From Bog-473 sp963745175 (GTDB lineage Bacteria > Actinomycetota > Acidimicrobiia > Acidimicrobiales > RAAP-2), in the NCBI GenBank assembly GCA_963745175.1, contig CAVUWK010000006.1:434001-498000 (forward strand): a stretch of DNA of 64,000 bases. Direction: 5' to 3'. Under the pieces are notes generated by a model. That model was not told the origin of the DNA, ran no database searches, and saw nothing but the letters and a program-made list of their open reading frames with translations. Shown one piece after another: positions 1 through 7,851 of this stretch (positions within the stretch are counted from its first letter, which is position 1; every line of letters begins with the position of its first letter). The position numbers and the translations under genes were made by a program.

Positions 1-1
1 C

Positions 2-184
2 GACGAGCAGGTGGATGCTGCGGCGGACGAAGCGGCGACGGCGCTGCGCGTCGGGTGCCTGGCCATGCCCGATCCGGAGCCCGCCGAGTTGTTCGACAAC
101 GTCTATGCGGAGCCGCACCCTCTTCTGCAGGAGGAGCGCGACGGCTATGCCGCCTACCTGGCCGGGTTGGAGGAAGAGGCCTGA
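2..184 (+). CDS. 2-oxoacid dehydrogenase E1 alpha subunit, C-terminal end (partial)
   Basis: The gene enters from the left edge and is read from base 2. Only its last 60 residues are present. The tail FDNVYAEPHPLLQEER is typical of the thiamine-diphosphate E1 alpha subunit of pyruvate or branched-chain 2-oxoacid dehydrogenases. Its TGA overlaps the ATG of the E1 beta gene by one base (TGATG), and E1 beta and E2 follow, so this is an E1a-E1b-E2 operon. The substrate (pyruvate or branched-chain oxoacid) cannot be told from this fragment. No E3 gene is visible next to it. Confidence 0.85.
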   Translation, partial: DEQVDAAADEAATALRVGCLAMPDPEPAELFDNVYAEPHPLLQEERDGYAAYLAGLEEEA

Positions 185-1164
185 TGGCCACCATGTCCCT
201 CGGCAAGGCGCTCAACAACGGGCTGCGCCAGGCCATGGAGCATGACCCCAAGGTCGTGCTCATGGGTGAGGACATCGGGAAGCTCGGTGGCGTGTTCCGC
301 GTCACCGAGGGGCTGCAGCGGGACTTCGGCGACCGCCGCGTGATCGACACGCCGCTCGCCGAGTCCGGCGTCATCGGCACGGCGGTCGGACTGGCCGTCC
401 GGGGGTACCGGCCGGTCTGCGAGATCCAATTCGACGGCTTCGTCTATCCGGCCTTCGACCAGATCGTCTCGCAGGTGGCCAAACTGCGCTACCGCAACGA
501 GGGGCGGGTGGCCGTCCCGTTGACGATCCGCGTCCCGTTCGGTGGCGGCGTCGGCGCGGTGGAGCATCACTCCGAGTCACCCGAGGCATATTTCGCCCAC
601 ACGGCCGGGTTGCGCGTGGTGACGCCGAGTAATGCGGCGGACGGGTACCGCATGATCCAGCAGGCGATCGCCTCGGACGACCCGGTCGTCTTCTTCGAGC
701 CGAAGCGGCGCTACTGGGAGAAGGGCGAGGTGGACGACACGGCCGCGCTGTCTGACCTTCCGCTCCATCGGGCCAGCGTGATCAACGAGGGGAGTGACGT
801 CACGCTCGCCGCCTACGGCCCGATGGTGGCGACCGCTCTCGAGGCAGCTCGTATCGGCCAACTGGAAGGGACCTCCATCGAGGTGATCGATCTGCGCTCA
901 CTATCGCCGATCGACTTCGAGACCATCGAGGCCTCGGTGCGCAAGACGGGGCGGCTGGTCGTCGCCCACGAGGCGTCGGTGTTCTGCGGGCTGGGAGCCG
1001 AGATCGCGGCCCGGGTCTCCGAGCGCTGCTTCTACCACCTGGAGTCACCGGTACGCCGGGTCGGTGGCTTCGCGACGCCCTACCCACCCTCGCGGATGGA
1101 GCGGCACTTCCTCCCCGACGCCGACCGCATCCTCCACGCGGTCGACCGCTGCCTGCAGCCATGA
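184..1164 (+). CDS. 2-oxoacid dehydrogenase E1 component, beta subunit
   Basis: A 326-residue protein of the length usual for E1 beta of pyruvate/branched-chain 2-oxoacid dehydrogenases. It pairs with E1 alpha to form the thiamine-diphosphate site that decarboxylates the oxoacid and reductively acylates the E2 lipoyl group. Family landmarks visible are VLMGEDIGKLGGVFRVTEGL near residues 24-43, DTPLAESGVIG, the EIQFDGFVYPAFDQI stretch and PFGGGVGAVEHHSES. ATG 184 is chosen because it overlaps the upstream TGA. The frame stays open further left, but that would run deep into E1 alpha. The 3' end overlaps the E2 start by 4 bp (ATGA), which implies translational coupling. PDH and BCKDH versions cannot be separated with certainty. 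Confidence 0.93.
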   Translation: MATMSLGKALNNGLRQAMEHDPKVVLMGEDIGKLGGVFRVTEGLQRDFGDRRVIDTPLAESGVIGTAVGLAVRGYRPVCEIQFDGFVYPAFDQIVSQVAKLRYRNEGRVAVPLTIRVPFGGGVGAVEHHSESPEAYFAHTAGLRVVTPSNAADGYRMIQQAIASDDPVVFFEPKRRYWEKGEVDDTAALSDLPLHRASVINEGSDVTLAAYGPMVATALEAARIGQLEGTSIEVIDLRSLSPIDFETIEASVRKTGRLVVAHEASVFCGLGAEIAARVSERCFYHLESPVRRVGGFATPYPPSRMERHFLPDADRILHAVDRCLQP

Positions 1165-2396
1165 GCAGTGTGCGGCACTTCGTGCTGCCCGATCTCGGTG
1201 AGGGGCTCATGGAAGCCGACATCGCGGCCTGGCACGTGGCCGCGGGCGATGAGGTGGCGCTGAACCAGGTCCTCGTCGAGGTGGAGACCGAGAAGGCGGT
1301 CGTCGAGCTGCCCAGCCCCTACGCCGGCATTGTCGTCGAGCTCCTGGCCGCGGTGGGGGAGTCGGTCGACGTCGGTTCCCCCCTCATCGCCATCGAGACG
1401 GCGGATGCCGAGCTCGGTGGCGCAGAAGAGAAGGTGCCCATGCTCGTGGGCTATGGCCCGTCGGAAGCGCCGCCGAGCCGCCGGCGCCGTTCCGGCAGTC
1501 GGCACCGCGCCGCCGTCCCGCCCGTCGGGGCTCCCGCTGCTGGCGTCCGGCCGCTCGCGGCGCCACCGGTGCGCTTCATGGCGCGCCAGAGCGGGGTGGA
1601 CCTGGCCGACGTGACCGGCAACGGGCCGGGCGGGATCATCACGCGCGAGGACCTGGCTTCTCATCTCGCAGGGACGCCGGCGCACGGCGAACCGGCGCGG
1701 GAGACGCGGGCTCCGGTGCAGGGTGTCCAGAAGCACATGGCAGAGGCCATGGTCCGTAGCGTGGCCACCGCGCCACAGGCCTGCGTGTTCCTGACCGTGG
1801 ATGCGACGGCCACCGTGCAGCTGGTGGATCGGCTCCGGCAGAACCGCCACTTCGATGGGCTGCACGTGACCACCCTGGCGATCGTGGCCCGCGCCGTGGT
1901 GCTCGCCCTGCGCGACCATCCCGTCCTGAACACGGCCTGGGACGAGGCCACCGCCGAGATCGTGACGAAGCACTACGTGCACCTGGGCGTCGCGGTGGCT
2001 GGACCCCGTGGCCTCGTCGTGCCCAACGTCAAGGAGGCGCAGGGGATGAGCATGCGCGAACTGACCGAGGCTATGAACGACGTCGCTGCACGCGCCCGCG
2101 AGGCGCGATGCACTCCCGCCGAGCTGCGCGGCGGGACCATCACCGTGACCAATGTCGGGGTCTTCGGCGTGGACGCCGGCGTCCCCATCCTCAACCCCGG
2201 GGAGGCCGCCATTCTCGCCGTCGGGGCCGTCCAGCGACGCCCCTGGGAGTTCGAGGGTGCGGTCGCCCTGCGCGACCTCGTGACCCTGAGCCTGGCCTTC
2301 GATCACCGGCTGGTCGACGGGCAGGCGGCTTCGCGCTTCCTCGTCGACGTTGGCGACATCCTGGCCGATCCCACCAACCTCATCGCCGCGAGCTGA
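1161..2396 (+). CDS. Dihydrolipoamide acyltransferase (E2) of 2-oxoacid dehydrogenase
   Basis: A 411-residue E2. A single lipoyl domain occupies residues 1-80, with the lipoylated Lys45 in ETEKA. An Ala/Pro/Arg-rich linker with an RRRR patch follows at 107-110. The peripheral E1/E3-binding domain is at about 135-169 (VDLADVTGNGPGGIITREDL). The catalytic domain ends with DHRLVDG at 381-387, which carries the active-site His and Asp. One lipoyl domain and the LVGYGP-RRRR linker resemble actinobacterial branched-chain (BkdC-type) E2 proteins as I remember them, so the complex may act on branched-chain oxoacids rather than pyruvate. The start overlaps the E1 beta stop by 4 bp. About 130 bp without a gene separates it from the CBS gene. 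Confidence 0.93.
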   Translation: MSSVRHFVLPDLGEGLMEADIAAWHVAAGDEVALNQVLVEVETEKAVVELPSPYAGIVVELLAAVGESVDVGSPLIAIETADAELGGAEEKVPMLVGYGPSEAPPSRRRRSGSRHRAAVPPVGAPAAGVRPLAAPPVRFMARQSGVDLADVTGNGPGGIITREDLASHLAGTPAHGEPARETRAPVQGVQKHMAEAMVRSVATAPQACVFLTVDATATVQLVDRLRQNRHFDGLHVTTLAIVARAVVLALRDHPVLNTAWDEATAEIVTKHYVHLGVAVAGPRGLVVPNVKEAQGMSMRELTEAMNDVAARAREARCTPAELRGGTITVTNVGVFGVDAGVPILNPGEAAILAVGAVQRRPWEFEGAVALRDLVTLSLAFDHRLVDGQAASRFLVDVGDILADPTNLIAAS

Positions 2397-2528
2397 GCAC
2401 GCAGCACGCCCCTGGCCTGAACCCGCTGGTCCCGCCCCGTTGCCGTCGGCGCCATTGCCCGAAGGGGCCGAGGGCGCGAGGGTGGAGGGGCCCGTTGAAC
2501 GAGACCGGGCAGCAGTTGGGAGGTCACC

Positions 2529-2930
2529 ATGAGAACCGTCCGGGACGTCATGTGCGTTGACATCGAGGTGCTCCGGACCACGGAGACCGCGGCAGATGCC
2601 GCCTGCTTTCTGGCCACCCATGGCGATGACGCCGTCCCGCTCTGCCTGAGCGACGACAGCTTGGCCGGGACGGTGAGCAATCGCGACATCGTGGCCCAGG
2701 TCGTCGCCAAGGGCCGCGATCCCCACGAGGTCAGCCTGGCCGAATTCGCCGAGACGGACGGCGTGGTGGCGCTCGACATCGATGTCCCCCTCGATGACGC
2801 CGTCGCCGTCATGTGCCGCCACCACCGGGCCCGGCTTCCTGTGACCGAGGGGGCACGCGTCGTGGGCGTCGTGACCCGGAGTGACGTGGCTCGCTCCATC
2901 AGCTTCCAGTCGCCCTGGGCCGACAGCTGA
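2529..2930 (+). CDS. Two-CBS-domain protein
   Basis: A 133-residue stand-alone pair of CBS domains, at about residues 7-58 and 73-125. The second ends with the typical VVGVVTRSDVARSI. Such Bateman modules bind adenine nucleotides and regulate partner proteins. No catalytic domain is attached, so the role is unknown. A strong Shine-Dalgarno site (GGGAGG about 7 nt before the ATG) fixes the start, unlike the leaderless-looking genes nearby. It lies alone between the E2 gene and the HAD gene, with gaps of about 130 and 70 bp. Confidence 0.85.
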   Translation: MRTVRDVMCVDIEVLRTTETAADAACFLATHGDDAVPLCLSDDSLAGTVSNRDIVAQVVAKGRDPHEVSLAEFAETDGVVALDIDVPLDDAVAVMCRHHRARLPVTEGARVVGVVTRSDVARSISFQSPWADS

Positions 2931-2986
2931 GCTGACACTGCGCCGGCAGCCCACCGTCTGCGGCGGGTCGGTGGAGGGAGCCCGGT

Positions 2987-2992
2987 TAGCCT
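2987..2992 (+). promoter_or_regulatory. -10 element of the HAD gene (leaderless)
   Basis: TAGCCT ends 7 nt before ATG 3000, so transcription would begin at or next to the start codon. I see no convincing -35 box. Confidence 0.5.
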
Positions 2993-2999
2993 CGGGCCG

Positions 3000-3782
3000 A
3001 TGTGGCCACCGCCGCCCGGGGGGACTTGGGTCGTCGACCTCGATGGTGTGGTGTGGCTCACGGGGCAGCCCATCGCTGGCGTGGACGAGGCGGTGGGCCG
3101 GCTGCGCGGCGCCGGGGTCCGCGTCCTGTTCGCCACGAACAACTCCGCGCCGACGCGGGCCGAGCTGCACCGCCGTCTGGCCCACTGCGGGATCACCGCG
3201 GACGACGCCGATCTCCTGAGTTCGGCCGACGTGGCCGCCGGCATGCTCGCCCCCGGGACATCCGCGCTCGTCCTGGCCGACGACGGGGTCGTCGAGGCGC
3301 TGGCCGCCCGTGGCGTCACGTTGGTGCCCGAGGGTTCGGCCGATGCGGTCGTCGTCGGTTGGACCCGATCGTTCACCTTCGACGCCGTGGCCCGCGCCGC
3401 GGCCACCGTGCGATCGGGCGCGCGCCTGATCGGCACCAACGAGGATCCGACCCACCCCACGCCGGACGGGCTGCTGCCGGGCGCGGGGGCGCTGCTCGCC
3501 GCCGTGGCCACCGCCTCGGAAACCTGGCCCGAGGTGGCGGGGAAGCCGCACCCTCCGACGGCCGGGGCCATCAGGGGAATGGTGGCGGCGGGGGAGCTAC
3601 GCGCCATGGTGGGCGACCGCCCGGCGACGGACGGCGAGCTGGCCACCCAGCTCGAGATCCCCTTCGCCCTGGTGCTCTCGGGGGTCACCCGGCCCGGGGA
3701 GGTGCCGGCCGATGCGGACGCCGCGGCGGTGGCCCCGGACCTGCTCCGGCTGGTGCGCGACGCCCTCGATGCCCCCCGATGA
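3000..3782 (+). CDS. HAD-superfamily phosphatase, NagD/IIA type
   Basis: A 260-residue HAD-IIA protein. Motif I is DLDG (Asp13 nucleophile, Asp15 acid/base), motif II is TNN at 45-47, the lysine motif is GKP, and the metal-binding motif is GDRPATD near the C-terminus. It sits directly upstream of the tlyA-nadK-recN block. In M. tuberculosis that place is held by Rv1692, described as a glycerol-3-phosphate phosphatase that recycles polar lipid heads, so the same activity is possible but unproven. A leaderless-type TAGCCT box supports the ATG at 3000. The C-terminal third is short compared with many NagD proteins but all motifs are intact. Confidence 0.85.
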   Translation: MWPPPPGGTWVVDLDGVVWLTGQPIAGVDEAVGRLRGAGVRVLFATNNSAPTRAELHRRLAHCGITADDADLLSSADVAAGMLAPGTSALVLADDGVVEALAARGVTLVPEGSADAVVVGWTRSFTFDAVARAAATVRSGARLIGTNEDPTHPTPDGLLPGAGALLAAVATASETWPEVAGKPHPPTAGAIRGMVAAGELRAMVGDRPATDGELATQLEIPFALVLSGVTRPGEVPADADAAAVAPDLLRLVRDALDAPR

Positions 3783-3787
3783 AGTGC

Positions 3788-3814
3788 TTGCTATCAGCTA
3801 GCAATTCATATACT
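3788..3814 (+). promoter_or_regulatory. Promoter with 6-bp inverted repeat upstream of the phasin/H1-like gene
   Basis: AT-rich in a GC-rich setting. TTGCTA (3788-3793) and TAGCAA (3799-3804) form a perfect inverted repeat around a 5-bp spacer. TATACT (3809-3814) is a good -10 ending 8 nt before ATG 3823. TTGCTA can also serve as a -35 with a 15-bp spacer, so a protein bound to the dyad would compete with polymerase. Confidence 0.55.
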
Positions 3815-3822
3815 CTTGTTGC

Positions 3823-4416
3823 ATGGCAAGCAATGAGCGAATACGCAAGTACCTCGATGCGGGGACCGTCCTCGGACAGGTCAGCCGTGGCCGGGCCGAG
3901 GAGATCGTGCGAGAGTTGGTGAACGCCGGAGACATCCAGCGCAGCCAGGCACAGGAGTGGGTCGACAACTTGGTCGAGCGGAGCCGCAAGTCCAGCGAGC
4001 AGATCCTCGAGCTGGTGCGCCGCGAGGTGGCCAGCCAGCTGGACCGGATCGACCCGAAGTTCCTCGAGTCCATCGCCAACCAGGTGGCCGAGGTGCTGAA
4101 GAAGTCGGCCGACGCCGGGCGCAGCGCGACCAAGGGTGTCACCACCCAGGCCGGCAAGGCCGCGAAGGATGCGACCAACAAGGCGGGCAAGACCGCCAAG
4201 GGCGTGACCACGCAGGCGAGCAAGACCGCCAAGGGCGTCAGCGCGCAGGCCGGCAAGACGGCGACGCGGGCCCGGGATGCCGCCTCCAAGGTAGCCCCGT
4301 CCCGGCTCCCGGGCGTCAAGACAGCGACCCGCTCGTCGAAGACGACCTCCGGCAAGTCCCACGCCAAGAAGACCGCCGAGGCCAAGAACTCGACTCCCAA
4401 GAAGGCCGCCAGCTGA
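3823..4416 (+). CDS. Phasin-like/histone H1-like protein with Lys/Ala-rich repeat tail
   Basis: A 197-residue protein in two parts. Residues 1 to about 95 are predicted helical and amphipathic (EEIVRELVNAGD, QEWVDNLVERSRKSSEQI, VRREVASQLDRID) and recall phasin or granule-associated proteins. Residues about 100-197 are a Lys/Ala/Thr tail of imperfect units such as AGKTAKGVTTQ and SKTAKGVSAQ. The tail resembles the PhaF or H1-like tails that bind DNA. A polyhydroxyalkanoate-granule or nucleoid role is inference from composition. A strong AT-rich leaderless promoter with a dyad precedes it. The stop overlaps the proposed CTG start of tlyA, so the two may be coupled. Confidence 0.75.
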   Translation: MASNERIRKYLDAGTVLGQVSRGRAEEIVRELVNAGDIQRSQAQEWVDNLVERSRKSSEQILELVRREVASQLDRIDPKFLESIANQVAEVLKKSADAGRSATKGVTTQAGKAAKDATNKAGKTAKGVTTQASKTAKGVSAQAGKTATRARDAASKVAPSRLPGVKTATRSSKTTSGKSHAKKTAEAKNSTPKKAAS

Positions 4417-5273
4417 CCTCCGGGGCCCGCCGCCGGCTCGATGCCGAGCTCGTGCGACGAGGCCTCGTCGAGTCCCGGCAGGAGGCCCAGGCGGCCGTTG
4501 CCGCCGGCAGCGTGCTCGTCTCCGGTGCACCGGCCGACAAGTCGGCGCGCCTGGTGGCCGCCGACGAACCGGTCGTCCTGCTGGGCCCACCCTCGCCGTT
4601 CGTGGGCCGGGGCGGGCTCAAGCTCCAGGCCGCGCTGGAGCGGTTTCCCATCGCCGTCACCGGCCGGCGCGCCCTCGATGCGGGTGCCTCCACCGGTGGC
4701 TTCACCGACTGCCTGCTCCAGTACGGCGCGTCCCACGTCTACGCCGTGGACGTCGGGCACGGCCAGCTCCATCCGGCCCTCCGCGGCGACCGCCGGGTGA
4801 CCGTCCTGGAGCGCACCAACGTGCGCGCCCTGACCGAGGCCGACCTCCGGGCCGCCGACCCCGCCTACGCGCCCTGCCCGCTCGTCGTGGCCGATCTCTC
4901 CTTCATCTCGCTGCGCAGCGTCGTGCCCGCCCTCACCGGGCCCGTGGCGGCCCCTGGCGCCGACCTGGTCCTTCTCGTCAAGCCCCAGTTCGAGGCGGGC
5001 CGAGCCGCCGTCTCCCGGGGCAAGGGCGTGATCCGGGACGCGGCGCTCTGGCTGGGCGCCGTCGAGGGGGTGGCGTCCGCGCTGCATGACGCCGGAACCG
5101 GCATCATGGGAGCGATGGCTTCGCCTCTGACCGGCTCCGCCGGCAACGTCGAGTTCCTGCTGCATGCCCGCAAGGGCGCGCCCGGGCACGAGGCAGGGGA
5201 GGCCGCCGCCCTGTTCAGCGCCGCCCTGTCGGAGGCGGACGGACACCTTCCACCGGCCACTCCGGCCGGCTGA
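4413..5273 (+). CDS. tlyA: TlyA-family rRNA 2'-O-methyltransferase/hemolysin-like protein
   Basis: An S4 RNA-binding domain (LDAELVRRGLVESRQEA) is followed by an FtsJ-like methyltransferase domain with SAM loop LDAGASTGGFTDC at about 88-100, VYAVDVG, VADLSFISL and VKPQFE. TlyA 2'-O-methylates 16S and 23S rRNA in mycobacteria, where it affects capreomycin sensitivity. The start is unusual. No ATG, GTG or TTG lies close before the S4 domain, and GTG 4452 would remove its first helix. CTG 4413 gives 286 residues, lies 7 nt after GAAGG and overlaps the previous TGA by 4 bp (CTGA), so I use it. nadK follows after 14 bp. Confidence 0.9.
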   Translation: MTSGARRRLDAELVRRGLVESRQEAQAAVAAGSVLVSGAPADKSARLVAADEPVVLLGPPSPFVGRGGLKLQAALERFPIAVTGRRALDAGASTGGFTDCLLQYGASHVYAVDVGHGQLHPALRGDRRVTVLERTNVRALTEADLRAADPAYAPCPLVVADLSFISLRSVVPALTGPVAAPGADLVLLVKPQFEAGRAAVSRGKGVIRDAALWLGAVEGVASALHDAGTGIMGAMASPLTGSAGNVEFLLHARKGAPGHEAGEAAALFSAALSEADGHLPPATPAG

Positions 5274-5287
5274 GCCACCGCTCGCCG

Positions 5288-6157
5288 ATGGCGACCGTCA
5301 CCTTCCTGGTCCACCCCGACCGCCCCGACGCGCTCGCGCTGGCCACGGACACCGCGGCGTGGCTCACCGGGCGCGGCGACGTCGCCCGCATCCTCCAATT
5401 CAGCGGTCCCGATCGAGTCCGGGAGGCCGGCACCGACGGCGACCTGTCCGCCGTCGACCTCGCCGGGACGACCGTGGCGGTCAGCATGGGCGGCGACGGA
5501 ACCTTCCTGCGCGTCGTGCGCCTGGCCGCGACCGAGGACGTCCCGGTCCTCGGTGTGAACTTCGGGCGGCTGGGCTACCTCCCCGACCTCCTGCCCGATC
5601 AGGTGCGCGGCGCGCTCACCAAGTTCTTCGACGGCCAGGCGATCATCGAATCCCGCTGCGCACTCGATGTGGCGATCACCGACCGTTCGGTCGGCGATGA
5701 CGTCACGACGCTGCTGGCGCTGAACGAGGTGGTGATCGAGAAGATCGACTTCGGCCACACCGTCCGCCTGGCGACCACCGTCGACGGGCAGGAGGCGCTG
5801 ACCTATTCGGCCGACGGGCTGATCGTGGCGACCCCGACCGGTTCGACCGCGTACAACCTCTCCGCCGGCGGGCCGATCCTGGCCCCGACCCTGCGCGCCA
5901 TGGTCGTGACGCCGGTGGCCCCGCACTTCGCCCTCGATCGCAGCCTCGTGCTCACCGACGAGCAGGAGGTCGCGGTGGAGATCGCACCCGACCGGTCGGG
6001 CGTCCTCGTCATCGACGGCCAGGAGATCGGGCGCCTGCAGCCGGGCGACACCGTCACGTGCACGGTGGCGCAGCGGCCGGTCCGGGTCGTGCGGAACGAA
6101 CCCCAGACCTTCGGCGGCATCCTGCGCTTCCGGCTCCTCGCCGACCGGGACGCGTGA
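5288..6157 (+). CDS. nadK: NAD kinase
   Basis: A 289-residue ATP-NAD kinase making NADP+ from NAD+ in the cytoplasm. The GGDGT signature is at residues 68-72 (Asp70 catalytic). It is followed by LGVNFGRLGYL, the ALNEVVI NAD-binding stretch and DGLIVATPTGSTAYNLSAGGP. The length is normal. It lies between tlyA and recN as in Mtb Rv1694-Rv1696, and the spacing of 14 and 7 bp implies one operon. Confidence 0.97.
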   Translation: MATVTFLVHPDRPDALALATDTAAWLTGRGDVARILQFSGPDRVREAGTDGDLSAVDLAGTTVAVSMGGDGTFLRVVRLAATEDVPVLGVNFGRLGYLPDLLPDQVRGALTKFFDGQAIIESRCALDVAITDRSVGDDVTTLLALNEVVIEKIDFGHTVRLATTVDGQEALTYSADGLIVATPTGSTAYNLSAGGPILAPTLRAMVVTPVAPHFALDRSLVLTDEQEVAVEIAPDRSGVLVIDGQEIGRLQPGDTVTCTVAQRPVRVVRNEPQTFGGILRFRLLADRDA

Positions 6158-6164
6158 GCCTGCC

Positions 6165-7764
6165 GTGCTGACCGATCTGCACGTCCGCGATCTCGGGGTC
6201 ATCGAGGATCTGACCCTGGTCTTCGAGCCTGGCATGACCGCCCTCACCGGCGAGACCGGGGCGGGCAAGACACTGGTGGTCGAGGCCCTGCAGCTGGTGC
6301 TGGGCGGACGGGCCAATCCCGGCATGGTGCGGGCCGGCGCCGCCGAGGCCCTCGTCGAGGCGCGTTTCGTGGTGGGAGAGGGCGGCGCCGCACGCGAGGT
6401 GATCCTGGCCCGCTCGGTCCCGTCCGACGGCCGGTCCCGCGCCTGGGTCGACGGCCGCATGGCGCCGCTGGCCGCGTTGGGCGAGGCGGCCGCCGAGCTG
6501 GTCGAGATCCACGGCCAGCACGAGCACCGCGCCCTCGTCACGCCCGCGGCGCAGCGGAACGTCCTCGACGCCTTCGCCGGCACGGATCTCAGCCGGGTTC
6601 GGGCCATCCGGAGCCAGCTGCAGCGCGCTCGACGAGGCGCTGTCGGGGTTGGGGGGCGACGCGCAACAGCGTGCCCGCGAGGCCGACGTCCTTCGCTACC
6701 AGGTCGAGGAGATCGCCGCCGCCCATCTCGAGGACCCCGAGGAGGACGTTGCGCTCCGGCGGGAGGAGGATCGCCTGGCGGACGCCGCCGCCTACCGAGA
6801 CGCCGCGCTCGGTGCCGTCGAGCTCATCGACCCCGGCGGCGAGGGCGGGGTCCTCGACCTGCTCGGCGCTGCCAGCGGCGCGCTGGCCGGGCGCGAGGCC
6901 TTCGAGAGCTACCACGACCGCCTGGCCGCCGCTTCCGTGGAGCTGTCGGACCTGGCCCGCTCGCTGCGCGACGACGTTGAGGGGTGGGACGACGACCCCC
7001 AACGTCTCATCGACGTGCAGGAACGCCGTCGGCTCCTGGCCGAGCTGCGGCGCAAGTACGGCGAGGACCTGGCCGGGGTGATCGCCTACGGCCAGGAGGG
7101 CGCCACCCGCCTGGCCGCCCTCGAGGACGCCGAGGGAGAGGCGGCGCGCCTCGGGGCCGAGCGCGAAGTGCGCAGCGGGGAGTTGGCGGCGGCCGAGGCA
7201 GACGTGCGCGCCACCCGGGCCGACGCCGCCGATGGGTTCGCGGGCCTGGTCGGCGAGCGACTGGGGGCGCTCGCCATGGCCGGTGCCCGGCTCGAGGTGC
7301 GGGTGGCCCCCGAGGGAACGGGGGAACCGGTGGAGCTGGCGCTCGGCGCCAACGTGGGAGAGGCGGTGCAGCCGCTCGCCCGCGCCGCCTCGGGCGGCGA
7401 GCTGGCCCGGGCCATGTTGGCGATCCGCCTCGTCGGCCTGGGAGGTCCGCAGACGATGGTCTTCGACGAGGTGGACGCTGGGGTGGGCGGGGCCGCCGCC
7501 CTGGCGTTGGGGGAGGCCCTCCACGAAGTCGGGGGCGATCGCCAGGTCCTGGTCGTCACCCACCTGGCCCAGGTCGCCTCCCGGGCCGATGCCCAGATCA
7601 GCGTCGTCAAGCAGGAGTCCCGGGGTCGCACCGTGACGACGGCAACCGCGGTGCGGGGCGAAGAGCGTGTCACCGAGCTGTCGCGCATGCTCTCGGGGCA
7701 CCCCGACAGCGACGCCGCCCGTGCGCACGCCCGGGAACTGCTCGGCGCATCACAGGGGCGGTAG
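6165..7764 (+). CDS. recN: DNA repair protein RecN, frameshifted
   Basis: SMC-like ATPase acting in double-strand-break repair. The N-terminal half reads in one frame from ATG 6165 (Walker A GETGAGKT at residues 29-36, IHGQHEHRALV). The C-terminal half reads in the next frame from about 6627 (ADVLRYQVEEI, signature ASGGELARAMLAIR, Walker B TMVFDEVDAGVGG, HLAQVASRAD). The frame changes at CAGCGCGCTC (6621-6630). Restoring one GC there gives a continuous QRALDEALSGLGGDAQQR. Joined length is about 533 residues, slightly short but complete in domains. A sequencing deletion is more likely than a dead gene. Confidence 0.88.
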
Positions 7765-7791
7765 TCCACCACGAGTTCAGTTCGCTTCGAT

Positions 7792-7797
7792 TATCGT
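7792..7797 (+). promoter_or_regulatory. -10 element upstream of the pyrG leader reading frame
   Basis: TATCGT ends 6 nt before GTG 7804, which opens a 15-codon frame running into the pyrG start. Transcription from here would give pyrG a 5' region of about 45 nt. Confidence 0.4.
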
Positions 7798-7803
7798 GGC
7801 CGG

Positions 7804-7851
7804 GTGCACCGATCACGCGACACGGTCCTCGGCGTGCCCAAGGCGGCGTGA
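7804..7851 (+). CDS. Candidate 15-codon leader peptide overlapping the pyrG start
   Basis: A short frame, GTG to TGA, encoding MHRSRDTVLGVPKAA. Its GTG is 6 nt after a TATCGT box. Its TGA overlaps the pyrG GTG (GTGA), an arrangement that would couple pyrG translation to passage of ribosomes through the leader. I infer this from spacing only. The peptide has no attenuation-type codon run. Confidence 0.3.
   Translation: MHRSRDTVLGVPKAA

Noticed and set aside
2397..2528. Possible small gene or regulatory RNA between the E2 and CBS genes
   Set aside because: Very GC-rich, no -10-like box, no convincing hairpin with T run and no frame with a ribosome site other than the CBS gene.
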